NCBI GenBank assembly: GCA_030278955.1
Contig: JAOANR010000011.1
Location: forward strand, 31,066,403 to 31,130,402
DNA: 64,000 bases
Source: Hygrophila difformis
Taxonomy: Eukaryota > Streptophyta > Magnoliopsida > Lamiales > Acanthaceae
Reading direction: 5' to 3'
Position 1 is the first letter of the stretch, and each line of letters begins with the position of its first letter. The notes below the pieces were generated by a model. That model was not told the origin of the DNA and ran no database searches. It saw nothing but the letters and a program-made list of their open reading frames with translations. Of this stretch, positions 24,493 to 35,551 are shown one piece after another. Position numbers and translations under genes: made by a program.

Positions 24493-24536
24493 ACCCCGCC
24501 GTTCAGATCCCTAACATTGCACTTTATTATTTTCAT
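24493..24536 (-). pseudogene. LINE ORF2 start (endonuclease N-terminus stub)
   Basis: On the minus strand an ATG at 24536 starts MKIIKCNVRDLNGG, a worn form of the start of the APE-type endonuclease of plant L1 ORF2 proteins, where Asn is catalytic. Only about 15 codons remain before the LTR end at 24492. It lies just downstream of ORF1, as in L1 elements. Confidence 0.55.
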
Positions 24537-24581
24537 TCCAGATACATCCTCACAACAACTCCCCTACATCACCCCAGTTGT

Positions 24582-26690
24582 CTACACCCTGCCGATCTCC
24601 TCCCACACCCTACCCACCGCCCCCTCTCTATCCTGTAAACATCCCAATCCCAGCTTTTCAGCCAGATCCAAAACTGCCTCTACTTCCGAGCAATCTAATA
24701 GTTTCACACCTTCGCTACTCCGGAATGTGGAAAACTGAAACTTGGCAAACCCATCTCCCACACCCCTACTCACACCCTTGCCGCTCCCACCAGTAACGCA
24801 TCCCTTGCGCCCCTGCCTGCGCCCTCTTCTATAACCTTTACAATTCAACCTCAAGAAACCCTTCCTAACTTTATCCAGCGCTTCTGTAATTGCCCTCCAC
24901 TCCGGAAAAGCCATCTACCACTTGACTATACGGAATTTCTTTCTTGGGCGAATTAACCTTCAAGGAATCCTCCCTCTAGCACATCTCTGATTCCACCTCT
25001 ACCCCCACTGTTTTCTCTGAATCAGCCTCATCTCTTTCCCCAAGCCCCACGCATTCCCACTCCAAACACCCACCGAAACCGACCCCTCCTCATCACCTAA
25101 TACATCCCTATCTGCAATGGCCGATTCCGATATGTTTGGGGCCGGACTCACAATAGTTTTTGTTCCTTCATTACCCCTTACTTTCCCAGGCCCATTCTTA
25201 TCATCCAGCCCAATCGACTTAATCCTCAACTCCCCACAATGAGATTTGTCTTTCTCAACATTATTAGGCCCATTATTGCTGCAATCCAGTGGCCCATTAG
25301 TGTTAGGCCCAACTAACCCCCTTGACTCCTCTACATCGTTCCTATAGCTGTAATTAGTATGGCTACCACCTGCCTTATTGGAATTATCAATCTCAGCCAT
25401 AACTTCATCATTCGAGATTTCCATTCCCCTATGTACTTTAAGGAACGCCTGTTCCGTTTCCCCACCTTGGAGCTTCGGGACCTCCCGTTCACCCCTTTCA
25501 TCATTAATCCTCCTTGCAGCTCCAATGTTCCTTTGTACGGCGCCGATTCCTCTCTCCTGGCCTCCCCAGATACATCCTCCAAGACCACCGGTTCGCCATA
25601 ATTTCCTATAATACTAATACCTACTATTGTCTTGCCAACTTGTACCTTTCTTTCCAATGGAACAGTGCACTTTTCATTCAAAGCAAACAACATGCGAGCT
25701 TTGTCATGCCTTTTCGTTCCCAGTGTTTCACTATGGACATTGATCATTTCTCCCCAACCATGCACCACTGCTGGAAATTTTCTTCACTCCATACTGAGAA
25801 TGGGAGCCCAAAGATATCAATCCAAACTAGTTTTTTTTCTTTTTTTAAACTATATCACCAGACTCCCATCTCCGTATTACAGTGTCATAGTCTTTCTTAT
25901 CGGCTAGAAATTTATCTCTAGCCCCAATGTTGCCAAAAACTACTATCAACAGGTGTCCTCCACCATAGATGATGTCCTCGCATTCTTGGTACCTTTGATA
26001 TACCCTCTCCTGAAATGCAGCCAAACCCTCCAAATTATGCAATTCTGCAACTGCCGACCTCCGAAGCCATTCCAAGTCCTGTTACACTTCACACAACTTA
26101 ATTACCTCCTCTCTCCGCTCATGCATACCCCCTGATTCCTTCTTCCCACCGTCCAGAAGAGCCTCGGCATAGGAACGTTCATCCCTCCATGCACCACGTC
26201 CCACAAATTGCCGTCGCGCAAAACTTCCCCCTCTGGTCTAACCCTATTAACATCCGAGTTCCGACCGCCCCTTGTTAGGTCATCAACATCCCCATCCACC
26301 CTCCTATTTGGTATAGCCCAATTAGCTCTTAAGGATTTCCCCATCCACCGCCGTCCATTCATCTGCCTAATCACCTTCACCGCTTCGTCGTGCCGGCTAA
26401 AGCAGAAAAAAATCGAATTTGAAACCGCTTGCTGGCCACCTTCTATTGGATCAAACCAATTCCGCACATTTTCCACCTTGGCGATTTCATGAAACAAAAG
26501 TCCATTGGAAGCTTCAACAGGGATATTTCTGATGAATACTCCAAACAGTCCCTTTCGGAAGTTGTATTCCCTTTTTCAGTGCTTCGACTGCCTTGGGAAC
26601 CCTTTCTCAGCACTTCCGACTCACCTCCTTCTTTCTTCTCTGATAACACACTCGTCTGAGACCCTCGCATGAAGCCCATAAACATCCCTT
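24582..26690 (-). pseudogene. LINE (L1-like) ORF1 remnant with RRM
   Basis: Minus strand, several frameshifts. Near its 5' end an RRM can be read: VFIRNIP as RNP2 (about 26540), then FFCFSRHDEAVKVIRQMNG and WMGKSLRANW (about 26340). Further on, WLRRSAVAELHNLE (about 26070), a segment with LLIVVFGNIGARDKFL, and MVHGWGEMINVHSET (25768) resemble the RRM plus DUF4283-like layout of plant L1 ORF1 proteins, which bind element RNA. The end (24914-24582) is basic and Gly-rich and is followed by the ORF2 start. Family assignment rests on motif order; exact frames are uncertain. Confidence 0.55.
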
Positions 26691-26834
26691 GACTGTCGCC
26701 ATCCTCTCATCCCTTAACAATAAATTGTGATTAATTTATTAATTAAAAAGTCTGGTTCTAGCAATGATTTTGAGATTGGTACTTGCATTCGGTCATTAAC
26801 TTAATAAATTTGATTCCTAAACCATTTTTAAATC

Positions 26835-26839
26835 ATTTA
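26835..26839. repeat. Left TSD ATTTA of the copia element
   Basis: ATTTA before the left LTR equals ATTTA after the right LTR (35552-35556). Confidence 0.9.
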
Positions 26840-27506
26840 TGACAGTCCCAACGAGTAGGGTGTTAACGAGTGGTTCTGATCACACACACACGATTGCAGA
26901 AAAGTAAAAGAACAATCGTTTGTTGACCCGGTTCGGACCTCCTGTCCTACATCCGGGGGATTCCAATCCAGGCGAGAATACTTCAACAAAGATCAAGAAG
27001 GACTACAGGACTCGAAACTAATTCTACCAACTCGATCTAGAAGCTGACAAGACTCCACCTCAACCTCTAATCTCCCTGATCAGAATTTCTGTAACAATCA
27101 TGTAGTTCCTGCAACTTGTTGACATCCCTGAACTAGAACCCTATACTATTCCAAGAAGATTCCTTTCTTGGATTTACAACTCGATCTAAGATATACACAA
27201 ATGAATTACAATCTAATTCACTCAAGAACAAAACTCTTAATCATCTAATCATGAAGAACACGTTTTGACTCTAGAGTATATCTTCTAATCAAATCTAATT
27301 GCTCTCGGTAAAATGTAGAAGAATGAAAGTAAGTACTCAATCTAACTCAAAGACACAAGTGAAGAGAATATTTATAATTTGAGAATCGCCTTGGTCTTTA
27401 AGTCCATGGAGCTGGTGAGGCTTGATCATCAAAAACATAACTGCATTGTTGTTAATGAGTTGCAATGACACCTATAAAATCCTGCATGAAATGTTTAGTG
27501 CCAACA
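26840..27506 (-). repeat. 3' LTR of the copia element
   Basis: On the plus strand TGACAGTCCC...GTGCCAACA; in element orientation TGTTGGCAC...GGGACTGTCA. A TATAAATA motif (minus strand, 27369-27376) is in the promoter position. Pairs with 34888-35551. Confidence 0.92.
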
Positions 27507-27520
27507 ATCTCCCCCTCATT
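27507..27520 (-). other. Polypurine tract of the copia element
   Basis: In element orientation AATGAGGGGGAGAT lies directly before the 3' LTR and would prime plus-strand DNA synthesis. Confidence 0.85.
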
Positions 27521-27923
27521 TCATGAAGAGGTTGATTCATCACAAATAGGTCTCAAACCAGTATGATGAATAACAATTCAGAATGCCACACTAACAACAA
27601 AGGTTAATAGATCAAGTCCAATAAAAATGGTAATCAAAACATAAGAGTAACACCAGCTAAAAATACCAATTAGATCATAAAAAATCAGACATAGAAATCC
27701 AATAATGTCAAACCACAAAACAATCTAAGCATCAGCAGTCATCAGCAATCATCAGCAAGCAAAGAGTATTCAAAAAGTATCCAGCAGTTAAGTAAGTATT
27801 AGTTACAGACCCAAAATATCATCAAAAGTTATCAGTTTAGAAAGTACCCCCTCAAAATGTTGTCAACATTACCCGTTAATCACAGTCAGCAGTAAGCAGA
27901 GACCATAACTCCCCCTTGATGAA
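27521..27923 (-). other. Non-coding 3' region of the copia element
   Basis: No reading frame of note between the extra ORF and the PPT. The plus strand has short repeats of CAGCA/CATCAGCA type near 27730-27770. Confidence 0.6.
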
Positions 27924-29552
27924 TCAAGCCTCCTCATCATCCTCCTCTCCAGTGGGTGGAGGATCAAGTGAACCGGGAAGCAATTTCAGCATGTTATTAT
28001 TCTGCTTCCGGATACGAAGGCCAGCAGAAATGACATTCGAAACCTCCTCATTCTGTCGAAGAATGATGGTCTTTAGATGGTTCACCAATGCCGTGCCAGA
28101 CAGAGCAGGACAGAGGAGGATGTCATTGTGCATATTTCTCAGGTCAGTTGAGGGAGTGTTCTGCTTGATGGGAATTCGCTCTTCTTTGGGAACTTTGATC
28201 CCATTCTTCTTCAAGAAACGAGTGATCAAAGCAGGATAGGGAAGAAGATCATTCTTGCCAATGGATCCGCGTGTATAACCTACCATCTTAGAAAGCACAG
28301 AGAGACAAAAATTTGTCATGTTAAGATATTTTTCAATACAAAACATGAGTTTACCCATATGAGAAGACACTTGGCTGGCGTTGGTTGTTGGTAGGATGTT
28401 GGCACTACACAGGCCAAAGAGACAATTGAATTTCAGAGTGAGCTGATTAGCACGAAGTTGTCCACGTCCAAATGCAACGCTTTTGGTATTGGATATCTCA
28501 TAAGTCACTTCAGCATTTGAGTTCGGCATGTAGTTCGTCACATTATCAAGGTTGTTGTTAAGCTGTACCTTCATCAACGAATTAATAACTAGGGGAAAAA
28601 TCTCCAGAATTCTGCATCGGATGTAGATCTTCCCTCCAAAAGGCGACTCAGCATCCATGACATCAGGATGAAGGTTTGCATAGAACTCGCGAACCAAAGC
28701 AGGAGAATAGTCCTCCATTTTAGTAGCCCAGTAGAGAAGATGGCAATCCTCCAAGTACTTCGAAAAACCTAACTCCTTGTACATAGGATGGGTAAACTGC
28801 TCCTCTGGTATGAAATCACGATTGTTGAGCTCCTTAGAAAATCTCTGAGCTTCCTTGTCATAGAACTTGTAGTTCAGGGCATCACTAACTGTCATTGGGC
28901 CAATCTTTTTCGGTCGTTTCTGTGTTGTCTCAACAGCAGGTTGCTTATCTTTCCTTTTGCGGGAACGAGTCACAGGGGTACGGGCAACAGGGCGATGTTC
29001 CGGAGTAACTTTTCGATCAGGCTCGTTGTCCCTAGGTTGTTCTTCGTCTCCAGTGACAACATCATCAGGGGCATTCGAATCAAAAAGATTATCCTCATCG
29101 CCTTGAGGATAGTCAGTCGTTGTTCCATCATCCCAGTCAACAGAAAAGGTCTCTTTCTGCGGTGCTGGAAGAGCAGGTAAAGGTGGTGCAGGAAGAGCTC
29201 CGGCAGGTGGTAGACTCTCAAGGGGAAGGACATCAGTGACGCTGTCATCAGCATTTCCTCCAGACGACTCACCAAGCTGAGTAGTGGATGGATTTGCAAA
29301 GGATTCGCCAAGGGCTTGAAGAACAGAGGATACTACTTGCACTGGATCAACAGACATTTCAGTGTTTGGTAGAGTGGAAGAATCAGTGATTGGTTCAGTA
29401 GGGGATTTGGGGGAAGAAGACGCCATTTGAAGGAGAATGAAGGAAGCTGCAATACTAAAAATGACAAAGCAAAGAAGGAAGTAGTGCAGAGATAAAAGTG
29501 AGACAAAGTATTTAAAGAGAGGAAGAGAGTCGAAACGTTTAACCACGATCAT
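27924..29552 (-). CDS. Extra (env-like) ORF of the copia element
   Basis: 542 codons, uninterrupted, between pol and the 3' LTR in the same orientation. The first Met (29552) leads into a hydrophobic stretch (about residues 9-42, rich in Leu/Phe/Ile) that could be a signal or membrane segment. A second Met at residue 43 (MASSSPKSP) is a more conventional start and would omit it. Then comes an acidic, Pro-rich region with a basic cluster (SRKRKDKQ), and a folded domain (about residues 235-460) with PALVREFYANL and IYIRCRILEI. This echoes the LTREFF...RGHVI region of the ORF at 693-4893, so both may belong to the same plant-transposon-protein fold. Sireviruses often carry an ORF here, called env-like; no envelope function is proven. 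It would need a spliced or subgenomic RNA. Confidence 0.7.
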   Translation of the reverse strand: MIVVKRFDSLPLFKYFVSLLSLHYFLLCFVIFSIAASFILLQMASSSPKSPTEPITDSSTLPNTEMSVDPVQVVSSVLQALGESFANPSTTQLGESSGGNADDSVTDVLPLESLPPAGALPAPPLPALPAPQKETFSVDWDDGTTTDYPQGDEDNLFDSNAPDDVVTGDEEQPRDNEPDRKVTPEHRPVARTPVTRSRKRKDKQPAVETTQKRPKKIGPMTVSDALNYKFYDKEAQRFSKELNNRDFIPEEQFTHPMYKELGFSKYLEDCHLLYWATKMEDYSPALVREFYANLHPDVMDAESPFGGKIYIRCRILEIFPLVINSLMKVQLNNNLDNVTNYMPNSNAEVTYEISNTKSVAFGRGQLRANQLTLKFNCLFGLCSANILPTTNASQVSSHMGKLMFCIEKYLNMTNFCLSVLSKMVGYTRGSIGKNDLLPYPALITRFLKKNGIKVPKEERIPIKQNTPSTDLRNMHNDILLCPALSGTALVNHLKTIILRQNEEVSNVISAGLRIRKQNNNMLKLLPGSLDPPPTGEEDDEEA

Positions 29553-29786
29553 TCAATCGGAGAAACGACAAAGTAATGATGGCAGTTTCGAGCGACGTGA
29601 GCTGCAGGGGTGAAGGGACGGTTACAGTCGTCACAGAGTTATGATGACACTCTGCAGACATCAAATCAAAGATCCTCCCATATCAAATTTCTACTTTGTC
29701 TTTATCCGAATTCCCTCTCTAATGTGCTTGGGCCTGTAAATTTAGTGTACAAAGAAAAACAAAGAAGGCCCAAAGAATAAAGATAT
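29553..29786 (-). other. Spacer between pol and the extra ORF
   Basis: About 230 bp without coding potential; it may hold a splice acceptor for the extra ORF, but I cannot pick one. Confidence 0.4.
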
Positions 29787-32192
29787 TTAATTAGTGTAGA
29801 AACTTAGGCCCAGAATAGTTCTAAGCCTATCAAACTTATCTCCCTCCATGGCTTTTGTTAGGATGTCAGCACGTTGCTCTGACGACCCTACATGTTGAAT
29901 ATCACAAATGTTATCTTCAACCAAATCTCTAATGAAATGATACCTGATATCAATATGTTTGCTCCTATTGTGAATCACAGGATTCTTAGAGATGTTTATA
30001 GCACTTGTATTATCACATAGCACTACAAATTTCTCTTGATGCACTCCATAGTCTGCCAAGGTTTGCTTCATCCACATAAGTTGAGAGCAGCAACATGTAG
30101 CAGCTATGTATTCTGCTTCAGCTGTGGATAGAGCAACTATGTTCTGTTTCCTTGAATACCAGCTAACCAAATTGTCACCAAGGTAGAAACAGCCACCTGT
30201 TGTTGAACGTCTGTCATCACAACTGCCTGCCCAGTCTGAATCTGTGTATCCTATAAGATCAAGTGATGATCTTTTAGAGTACCAAATTCCAAGTCCAATG
30301 GTTCCCTTAATATACCTCATGATTCTCTTAGCTGCCTTGAGGTGTGTCTCTTTAGGTTGAGATTGAAATCTAGCACATACTCCAGTACTATATGAGATAT
30401 CTGGTCTGGTTGCTGTTAGGTAGAGAAGACTACCTATCATACTCCTATAGAGCTTTTGATCAACATTACTGCTAGTATCACTTTTAGAGAGTTTCTCATG
30501 TAAACCCGAGGTGTTCTAGCCACTTTGCTGTCTTCCAAGTTAAACTTCTTGAGCATATTAGTTGCATACTTCTCTTGTGACAAGAATATCCCATCCTTTC
30601 CTTGTTTAATCTGTAGTCCAAGAAAATAATGCAATTCTCCAAGCATACTCATCTCAAATTCTGTCTTCATAGCATGTATAAATCCTTTTCTAAGTTCTTC
30701 TGAGGTGGAAGCAAAAATGATGTCATCAACATATACTTGAACAACTATGATGTGTTTATCTTAATGTTTAATGAAAAGGGTCTTATCCACATTTCCTCTG
30801 GTATAATCGTTGTTGACAAGGAACTGTGACAACCGTTCATACCAGGCTCGAGGTGCTTGTTTAAGACCATATAGAGCACCCTTGACTCTGTAAACATAAT
30901 CTGGATGTTTATGATCTTCAAATCCAGCTGGTTGAGCCACATATATTTCCTCCTTTATTTTCCCATTCAGAAAAGCAGTCTTGATATCCATTTGGTACAA
31001 CTTGAAATCCAAGTAGCATGCAACAGACAACAAGATCCTTACTGCTTCCATTCTGGCCACTGGTGCATAAATCTCTCCATAGTCCAATCCTTTAATTTGT
31101 GTGTAGCCTTGTGCTACTAATCTAGCTTTATTTCTGACTATGTTTCCATGCTCATCTTTCTTGTTTCTGAAAATCCATTTAGTACCAATGATGTTGATGT
31201 TGTCAGGTGGTGGTACTAACTCCCATACTGAGTTTCTTTCAAATTGAAGTAATTCATCTTGCATGGCAGCGATCCAATATTCATCTTTGAAAGCTTCTGT
31301 AGCATTTTTTGGTTCCACCTTTGATATGAAGCAATTCATTCCAGCTAGTTGTTTGTAATCAATTCTCTTGCTTCTGGTCTGCCTTGGTGCATCCACTCCT
31401 CCAATAATATCAGTATTAGAATGATGCTTCAAGGTTCTAGGACCTTTCCTCTTATCAACATCAGTAGTGTCAAGTGGTTGTTGCTCTTCTTCAGTATCAA
31501 TCAAAGACTCAGATTCTGCACCAGTTTCTACATCAGCATCAATTGATGGTTCATGTGATTCCTCAGATGGTGGATCAATAATAGGGAAGTAATGTAGACC
31601 ATCTTCATCTTCAGATAATCCTTTAGATAAAGAATCTTCAAATAAAACGTTCACAGATTCTATAACCTTCTTGCTATCAGTTAAGTATACTCTATAAGCT
31701 CTGGAGTTGTTAGCATAACCTAGAAACACCCCTTTTTCTGATCTAGCATCGAACTTCTTAAGTTGTTCTCGATCCCTGTAAACATGACAAGGACAACCAA
31801 ATGTATGAAAATATTTGACATTAGGAAGTTTATCATACCATATCTGATAAGGAGTGAAGTTTTTTTTTTGGCCTCAACAGAACTCTGTTTGCAACATGAC
31901 AAGCTGTGTTGATTGCCTCTGCCCAAAATGTCTTTGGAAGTGTACTATCATGAAGCATAGACCTTGCCATCTCCTGTTAGATCCTGTTCTTTCTTTCAAC
32001 AATACCATTTTGTTGAGGAGTCTTTGGGGCAGAGAACTCTTGAGCAATTCCATGTAGCTTACAGAAATCAGTAAATTGTTGATTGTCAAACTCTCTTCCA
32101 TGATCAGTTCTAATCCTTTTGATCTTTCCTTGTCTTTGATTCATGATCTTCAGGCTTACAGACTCAAAATACTCAAAGGCTTCATCTTTAGA
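29787..32192 (-). pseudogene. Copia pol: integrase C-part, RT and RNase H (broken)
   Basis: Continues the gag-pol frame after TGA at 32193-32195. Integrase core with TDHGREF and NGIVERKN is readable, then TAA at 31977-31979, then a frameshift at a run of ten A (plus-strand T, about 31860-31869). RT (31729-30761) has TKWIFRNK, ARLVAQGY, QMDIKTAFLNG and LYGLKQAPRAWY, a TAA at 30761-30763, and then the intact catalytic YVDDIIF (about 30725). A frameshift near 30520 precedes RNase H (30440-29787), which keeps YTDSDWAG, STAEAEY and CDNTSA. Two stops and two frameshifts make it non-functional despite LTRs of high identity. Confidence 0.88.
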
Positions 32193-34835
32193 TCAGAGAA
32201 AACAAACAAAAGTGAATCTAGAAAAATCATCAACTATCACAAGTACATACATCTTGCCATTAAGGCTTTCAACTTCTAATGGACCCATCAAGTCCATATG
32301 AATAAGTTCAAGGCAGTGATTTGTGGTAATTTCATCAACTCGTTTGTGTTGAGCCTTAGTTTGTTTTCCTTTGGAACATCCTTCACATACAATTTTGGAA
32401 TTGTTCTGTAGTTTGGGCAACCCTTTGACAGCTCCGGAAATGCTTAATTTGTAGAGAGTTTGATAATTCAAGTGTGCCATTCTCTTGTGCCATAGGCTTG
32501 TAAGATCTTCTTTCAAAATCAAAGCCCTGTCTACTGTTTCCTTTAAGATATAACAATTGTTAGTAAACCTTTTGCCTGACATAATACACTTATAGTCTTT
32601 AAACACATAACAAGTATTCATGTCAAATAGCACTAAGGATTTTTCATCACATAATTGGCTTATGGAAATCAAGTTGGTAGTCAGTCCTTCAACAAAATAA
32701 ACTTTAGAAAGATTAGAAAGGACTCCCTTGTAAATTTTACCATAACCAGTGATTTTGCTTTTAGCACCATCGCCATACATCACCTCTCCACAATCTTGTT
32801 CTGTGAAGTTTTGAAGAATGTTCTTGGTTCCAGTCATATGCCTAGAGCATCCAGAGTCAAAATACCACAAGGTATTTTTATGGTGTGCCTGCAATGATAC
32901 AACAACAAGACCAAGTGATTGTTGATTAGAATGTTTAGGTATCCAGGCCTTACGAATCTGGATCTTCTTCTGTAGTCCTAATGACGGCCAGACAACAGGT
33001 CTTCCATTTAAGAGATGTCGAACAATCCTTAGACAAGTGTCTGCTTGATGACCAGGTAGGCCACAATAGATGCAATCCCTTGAGTCTTGAGGTGCAATAT
33101 TGACTTGAATAGGCACATTATTATAAGTAGCAGCATTGCTTGATTCTTCACCAAGATATCCTCCTCTGACAAAGGTTCTCTTGGTTGATTTGAACTTGTT
33201 TGGCTTCCCTTTTTTTCTTGTAACCAATACCTGAAAGATCACCAGGTCTTTTGCATAAAGAACTGAATCCAATTTATTTTTACCTTTTACTGTTTGAGAG
33301 AGTTCATTGCATTTAGCTTGAAGTTGTTGATTTTCTGTGGCCAAACAGGTCTTTGCATCAGAAAGTTTGGAGCATTCAACTTGAAGTTCCTCTACTTTGA
33401 GCTTAGCAAGTTTCAATTCCTTTTGAATTTTGATCTTCTCAGCAGATAGATTATCATAGGAAATTCCGAGGTCAGCCAGTTGAGATAACAACTTCTTGTT
33501 CTCACTGAAGGCAGTATCATACTCGAACTTTAACTCTTCATATGCATCAGCTAGCTTTGAGTATATTTCACTGATATTACCAGCATTCATAGAATCATCT
33601 TCATCAGTAGAATAATCTATTGAATTTGTTATACCTGGTTGGGGGCTACAATCACAAATAGTCAATGCTACAACATCTTCTGAATCACTTTGTTGTTCAT
33701 CAGTTGCTTCAACATCGGATTCACCATCACTAAGAGTAGCTTGATATGCTTTTCCTTCTTTCCTCTTGGCAGTAGGACATTCCTTCTTGACATGTCCTTT
33801 TCCTCCACATTCATGGCATACAATAGAAGAGAATTTGTCAAATTTATCTGGCTCCTTAAGTTTCCTGACATTGTTGCCTTTGCCTTCATATTTCTTAGAT
33901 CCTTTATTCTGTTGTTTGTCAGACGTTGAAACACTATGTGAACTGGATTTCTGAGGCTTGCCTTTCTGTAACTGTCTTGCTCTCTTTTCTTGAAGAAATT
34001 TAGCCATTCTTCGAGTGATCAAGGATAAATCCTCATCTAAATCTTCATCTGAATCTTCAATCTTCTCAGCCTTCAGAGCAATACTCTTCGATTTTCCTTT
34101 GTTTCTTGACTCCAAATGATTCATCTCATAGTTTTGCAAATTTCCAACCAATTCTTCCAAAGTCATCATATTGGTCTTTTCACTCTCCTCAAGAACTGAA
34201 ATCTTTCCAGAGTATTTAGGTGACACAGTACGTAGCATCTTCCGGACCAGTTTTTGTTCATCAAAATGCATTCCAAGCTCTATGCATTGATTAACCACAT
34301 TTTGAAATCTTTCAAAATATGTTGAGATGTTTTCATCATCTGTCATCTCCAACCTGTCATACAAAGATTCAACGCGATGTAATCGAGTTAGTTTAACATC
34401 AGCAGAACCTTCAAACCTGACTTCAAGAAATCTCCACATATCATGGGCGTTTTTGCAATTCTTGATCATCCTATGTTGTGCTTCTTCCATGGCTCCACTG
34501 ATTGCATTCATAGCTGCATAATTCCCTTGTTTTGCAGCCCTTTCTGCCGCTGTGTATTCAGCCTTTCTAGCTAATCGAATTATTGGTGCAGAAGCTGGTG
34601 CAGCAGTGGTTGTGGTGGCAGTTGTAGAAGTGGTGTCCGTTGATGTGGATGTGGTCGTAGTTGCAGTGACAACAACAGGAGTCTCAGTCCTCGTTGGTGG
34701 TTCCCATGCTTCTTCGACTGCATCCCAGACATCCTCTCCAAGAGCCCTAAGATAGCACTCCATTCTTGACTTCCAGTAGCTGTAATTGTTTCCATCGAAG
34801 ACCGGTGGACGTAGATGCGAGATTTCCCTACTCAT
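32193..34835 (-). CDS. Copia gag-protease-integrase N-part
   Basis: Start chosen at ATG 34835 (MSREISHLRPP), the usual start context for this gag; the frame is open a little further upstream. Gag: FDGNNYSYWKSRM, a Thr-rich insert, a UBN2-type domain (about 34500-34100), first knuckle CHECGGKGHVKKEC (about 33800), a long predicted coiled coil (about 33590-33290) and second knuckle CIYCGLPGH (about 33075). Protease: WYFDSGCSRHMTG (about 32855). Integrase: HHCC finger (WHKRMAHLNYQ...CEGCSKGK, 32495-32370) and the first catalytic Asp (IHMDLMGP, about 32290). It ends at TGA 32193-32195, where an Arg codon CGA would fit the family, so this is a truncated polyprotein. Gag itself is intact. Confidence 0.85.
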   Translation of the reverse strand: MSREISHLRPPVFDGNNYSYWKSRMECYLRALGEDVWDAVEEAWEPPTRTETPVVVTATTTTSTSTDTTSTTATTTTAAPASAPIIRLARKAEYTAAERAAKQGNYAAMNAISGAMEEAQHRMIKNCKNAHDMWRFLEVRFEGSADVKLTRLHRVESLYDRLEMTDDENISTYFERFQNVVNQCIELGMHFDEQKLVRKMLRTVSPKYSGKISVLEESEKTNMMTLEELVGNLQNYEMNHLESRNKGKSKSIALKAEKIEDSDEDLDEDLSLITRRMAKFLQEKRARQLQKGKPQKSSSHSVSTSDKQQNKGSKKYEGKGNNVRKLKEPDKFDKFSSIVCHECGGKGHVKKECPTAKRKEGKAYQATLSDGESDVEATDEQQSDSEDVVALTICDCSPQPGITNSIDYSTDEDDSMNAGNISEIYSKLADAYEELKFEYDTAFSENKKLLSQLADLGISYDNLSAEKIKIQKELKLAKLKVEELQVECSKLSDAKTCLATENQQLQAKCNELSQTVKGKNKLDSVLYAKDLVIFQVLVTRKKGKPNKFKSTKRTFVRGGYLGEESSNAATYNNVPIQVNIAPQDSRDCIYCGLPGHQADTCLRIVRHLLNGRPVVWPSLGLQKKIQIRKAWIPKHSNQQSLGLVVVSLQAHHKNTLWYFDSGCSRHMTGTKNILQNFTEQDCGEVMYGDGAKSKITGYGKIYKGVLSNLSKVYFVEGLTTNLISISQLCDEKSLVLFDMNTCYVFKDYKCIMSGKRFTNNCYILKETVDRALILKEDLTSLWHKRMAHLNYQTLYKLSISGAVKGLPKLQNNSKIVCEGCSKGKQTKAQHKRVDEITTNHCLELIHMDLMGPLEVESLNGKMYVLVIVDDFSRFTFVCFL

Positions 34836-34872
34836 GATGAATCTTGAATCTTCAGAAAAGCATTTGAAGATT

Positions 34873-34885
34873 GGCTTTGATACCA
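34873..34885 (-). other. Primer binding site (initiator Met tRNA)
   Basis: In element orientation TGGTATCAAAGCC lies two bases after the 5' LTR, close to the complement of the plant initiator tRNA-Met 3' end (one mismatch to the usual TGGTATCAGAGC). Confidence 0.9.
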
Positions 34886-34887
34886 AT

Positions 34888-35551
34888 TGACAGTCCCAAT
34901 GAGTAGGGTGTTAACGAGTGGTTCTGATCACACACACACGATTGCAGAAAAGTAAAAGAACAATCGTTTGTTGACCCGGTTTGGACCTCCTGTCCTACAA
35001 CCGGGGGATTCCAATTCAGGCGAGAATACTTCAACAAAGATCAAGAACGACTACAGGACTCGAAACTAATTCTACCAACTCGATCTAGAAGCTGACAAGA
35101 CTCCCCCTCAACCTCTAATCTCCCTGATCTGAATTTCTGTAACAATCATGTAGTTCCTGCAACTTGTTGACATCCCTGAACTAGAACCCTATAGTATTCC
35201 AAGAAGATTCCTTTCTTGGATTTACAACTCGATCTAAGATATACACAAATGAATTACAATCTAATTCACTCAAGAACAAAACTCTTAATCATCTAATCAT
35301 GAAGAACACGTTTTGACTCTAGAGTATATCTTCTAATCAAATCTAATTGCTCTCGGTAAAATGTAGAAGAATGAAAGTAAGTGCTCAATCTAACTCAAAG
35401 ACACAAGTGAAAAGAATATTTATAATCTGAGAATCGCCTTGGTCTTTAAGTCCATGGAGCTGGTGAGGCTTGATCATCAAAAACATAACTGCATTGTTAG
35501 TGAGTTGCAATGACACCTATAAAATCCTGCATGAAATGTTTAGTGCCAACA
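34888..35551 (-). repeat. 5' LTR of the copia element
   Basis: Partner of 26840-27506, 664 bp. TATAAATA on the minus strand at 35417-35424. Followed by TSD ATTTA. Confidence 0.92.

Larger units (their letters stand above)
26840..35551 (-). mobile_element. Complete Ty1/copia element, Sirevirus-like
   Basis: An 8.7-kb element on the minus strand with two LTRs, a PBS matching initiator Met tRNA, gag-PR-IN-RT-RH in copia order, an extra ORF between pol and the 3' LTR, a PPT and a 5-bp TSD. The long gag with coiled coil and two knuckles, and the extra ORF, point to the Sirevirus lineage; the LTRs are short for it. By eye the LTRs differ by about 11 substitutions and a 3-base indel over about 665 bp, so the insertion is young. 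Pol nevertheless carries stops and frameshifts. Confidence 0.9.
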
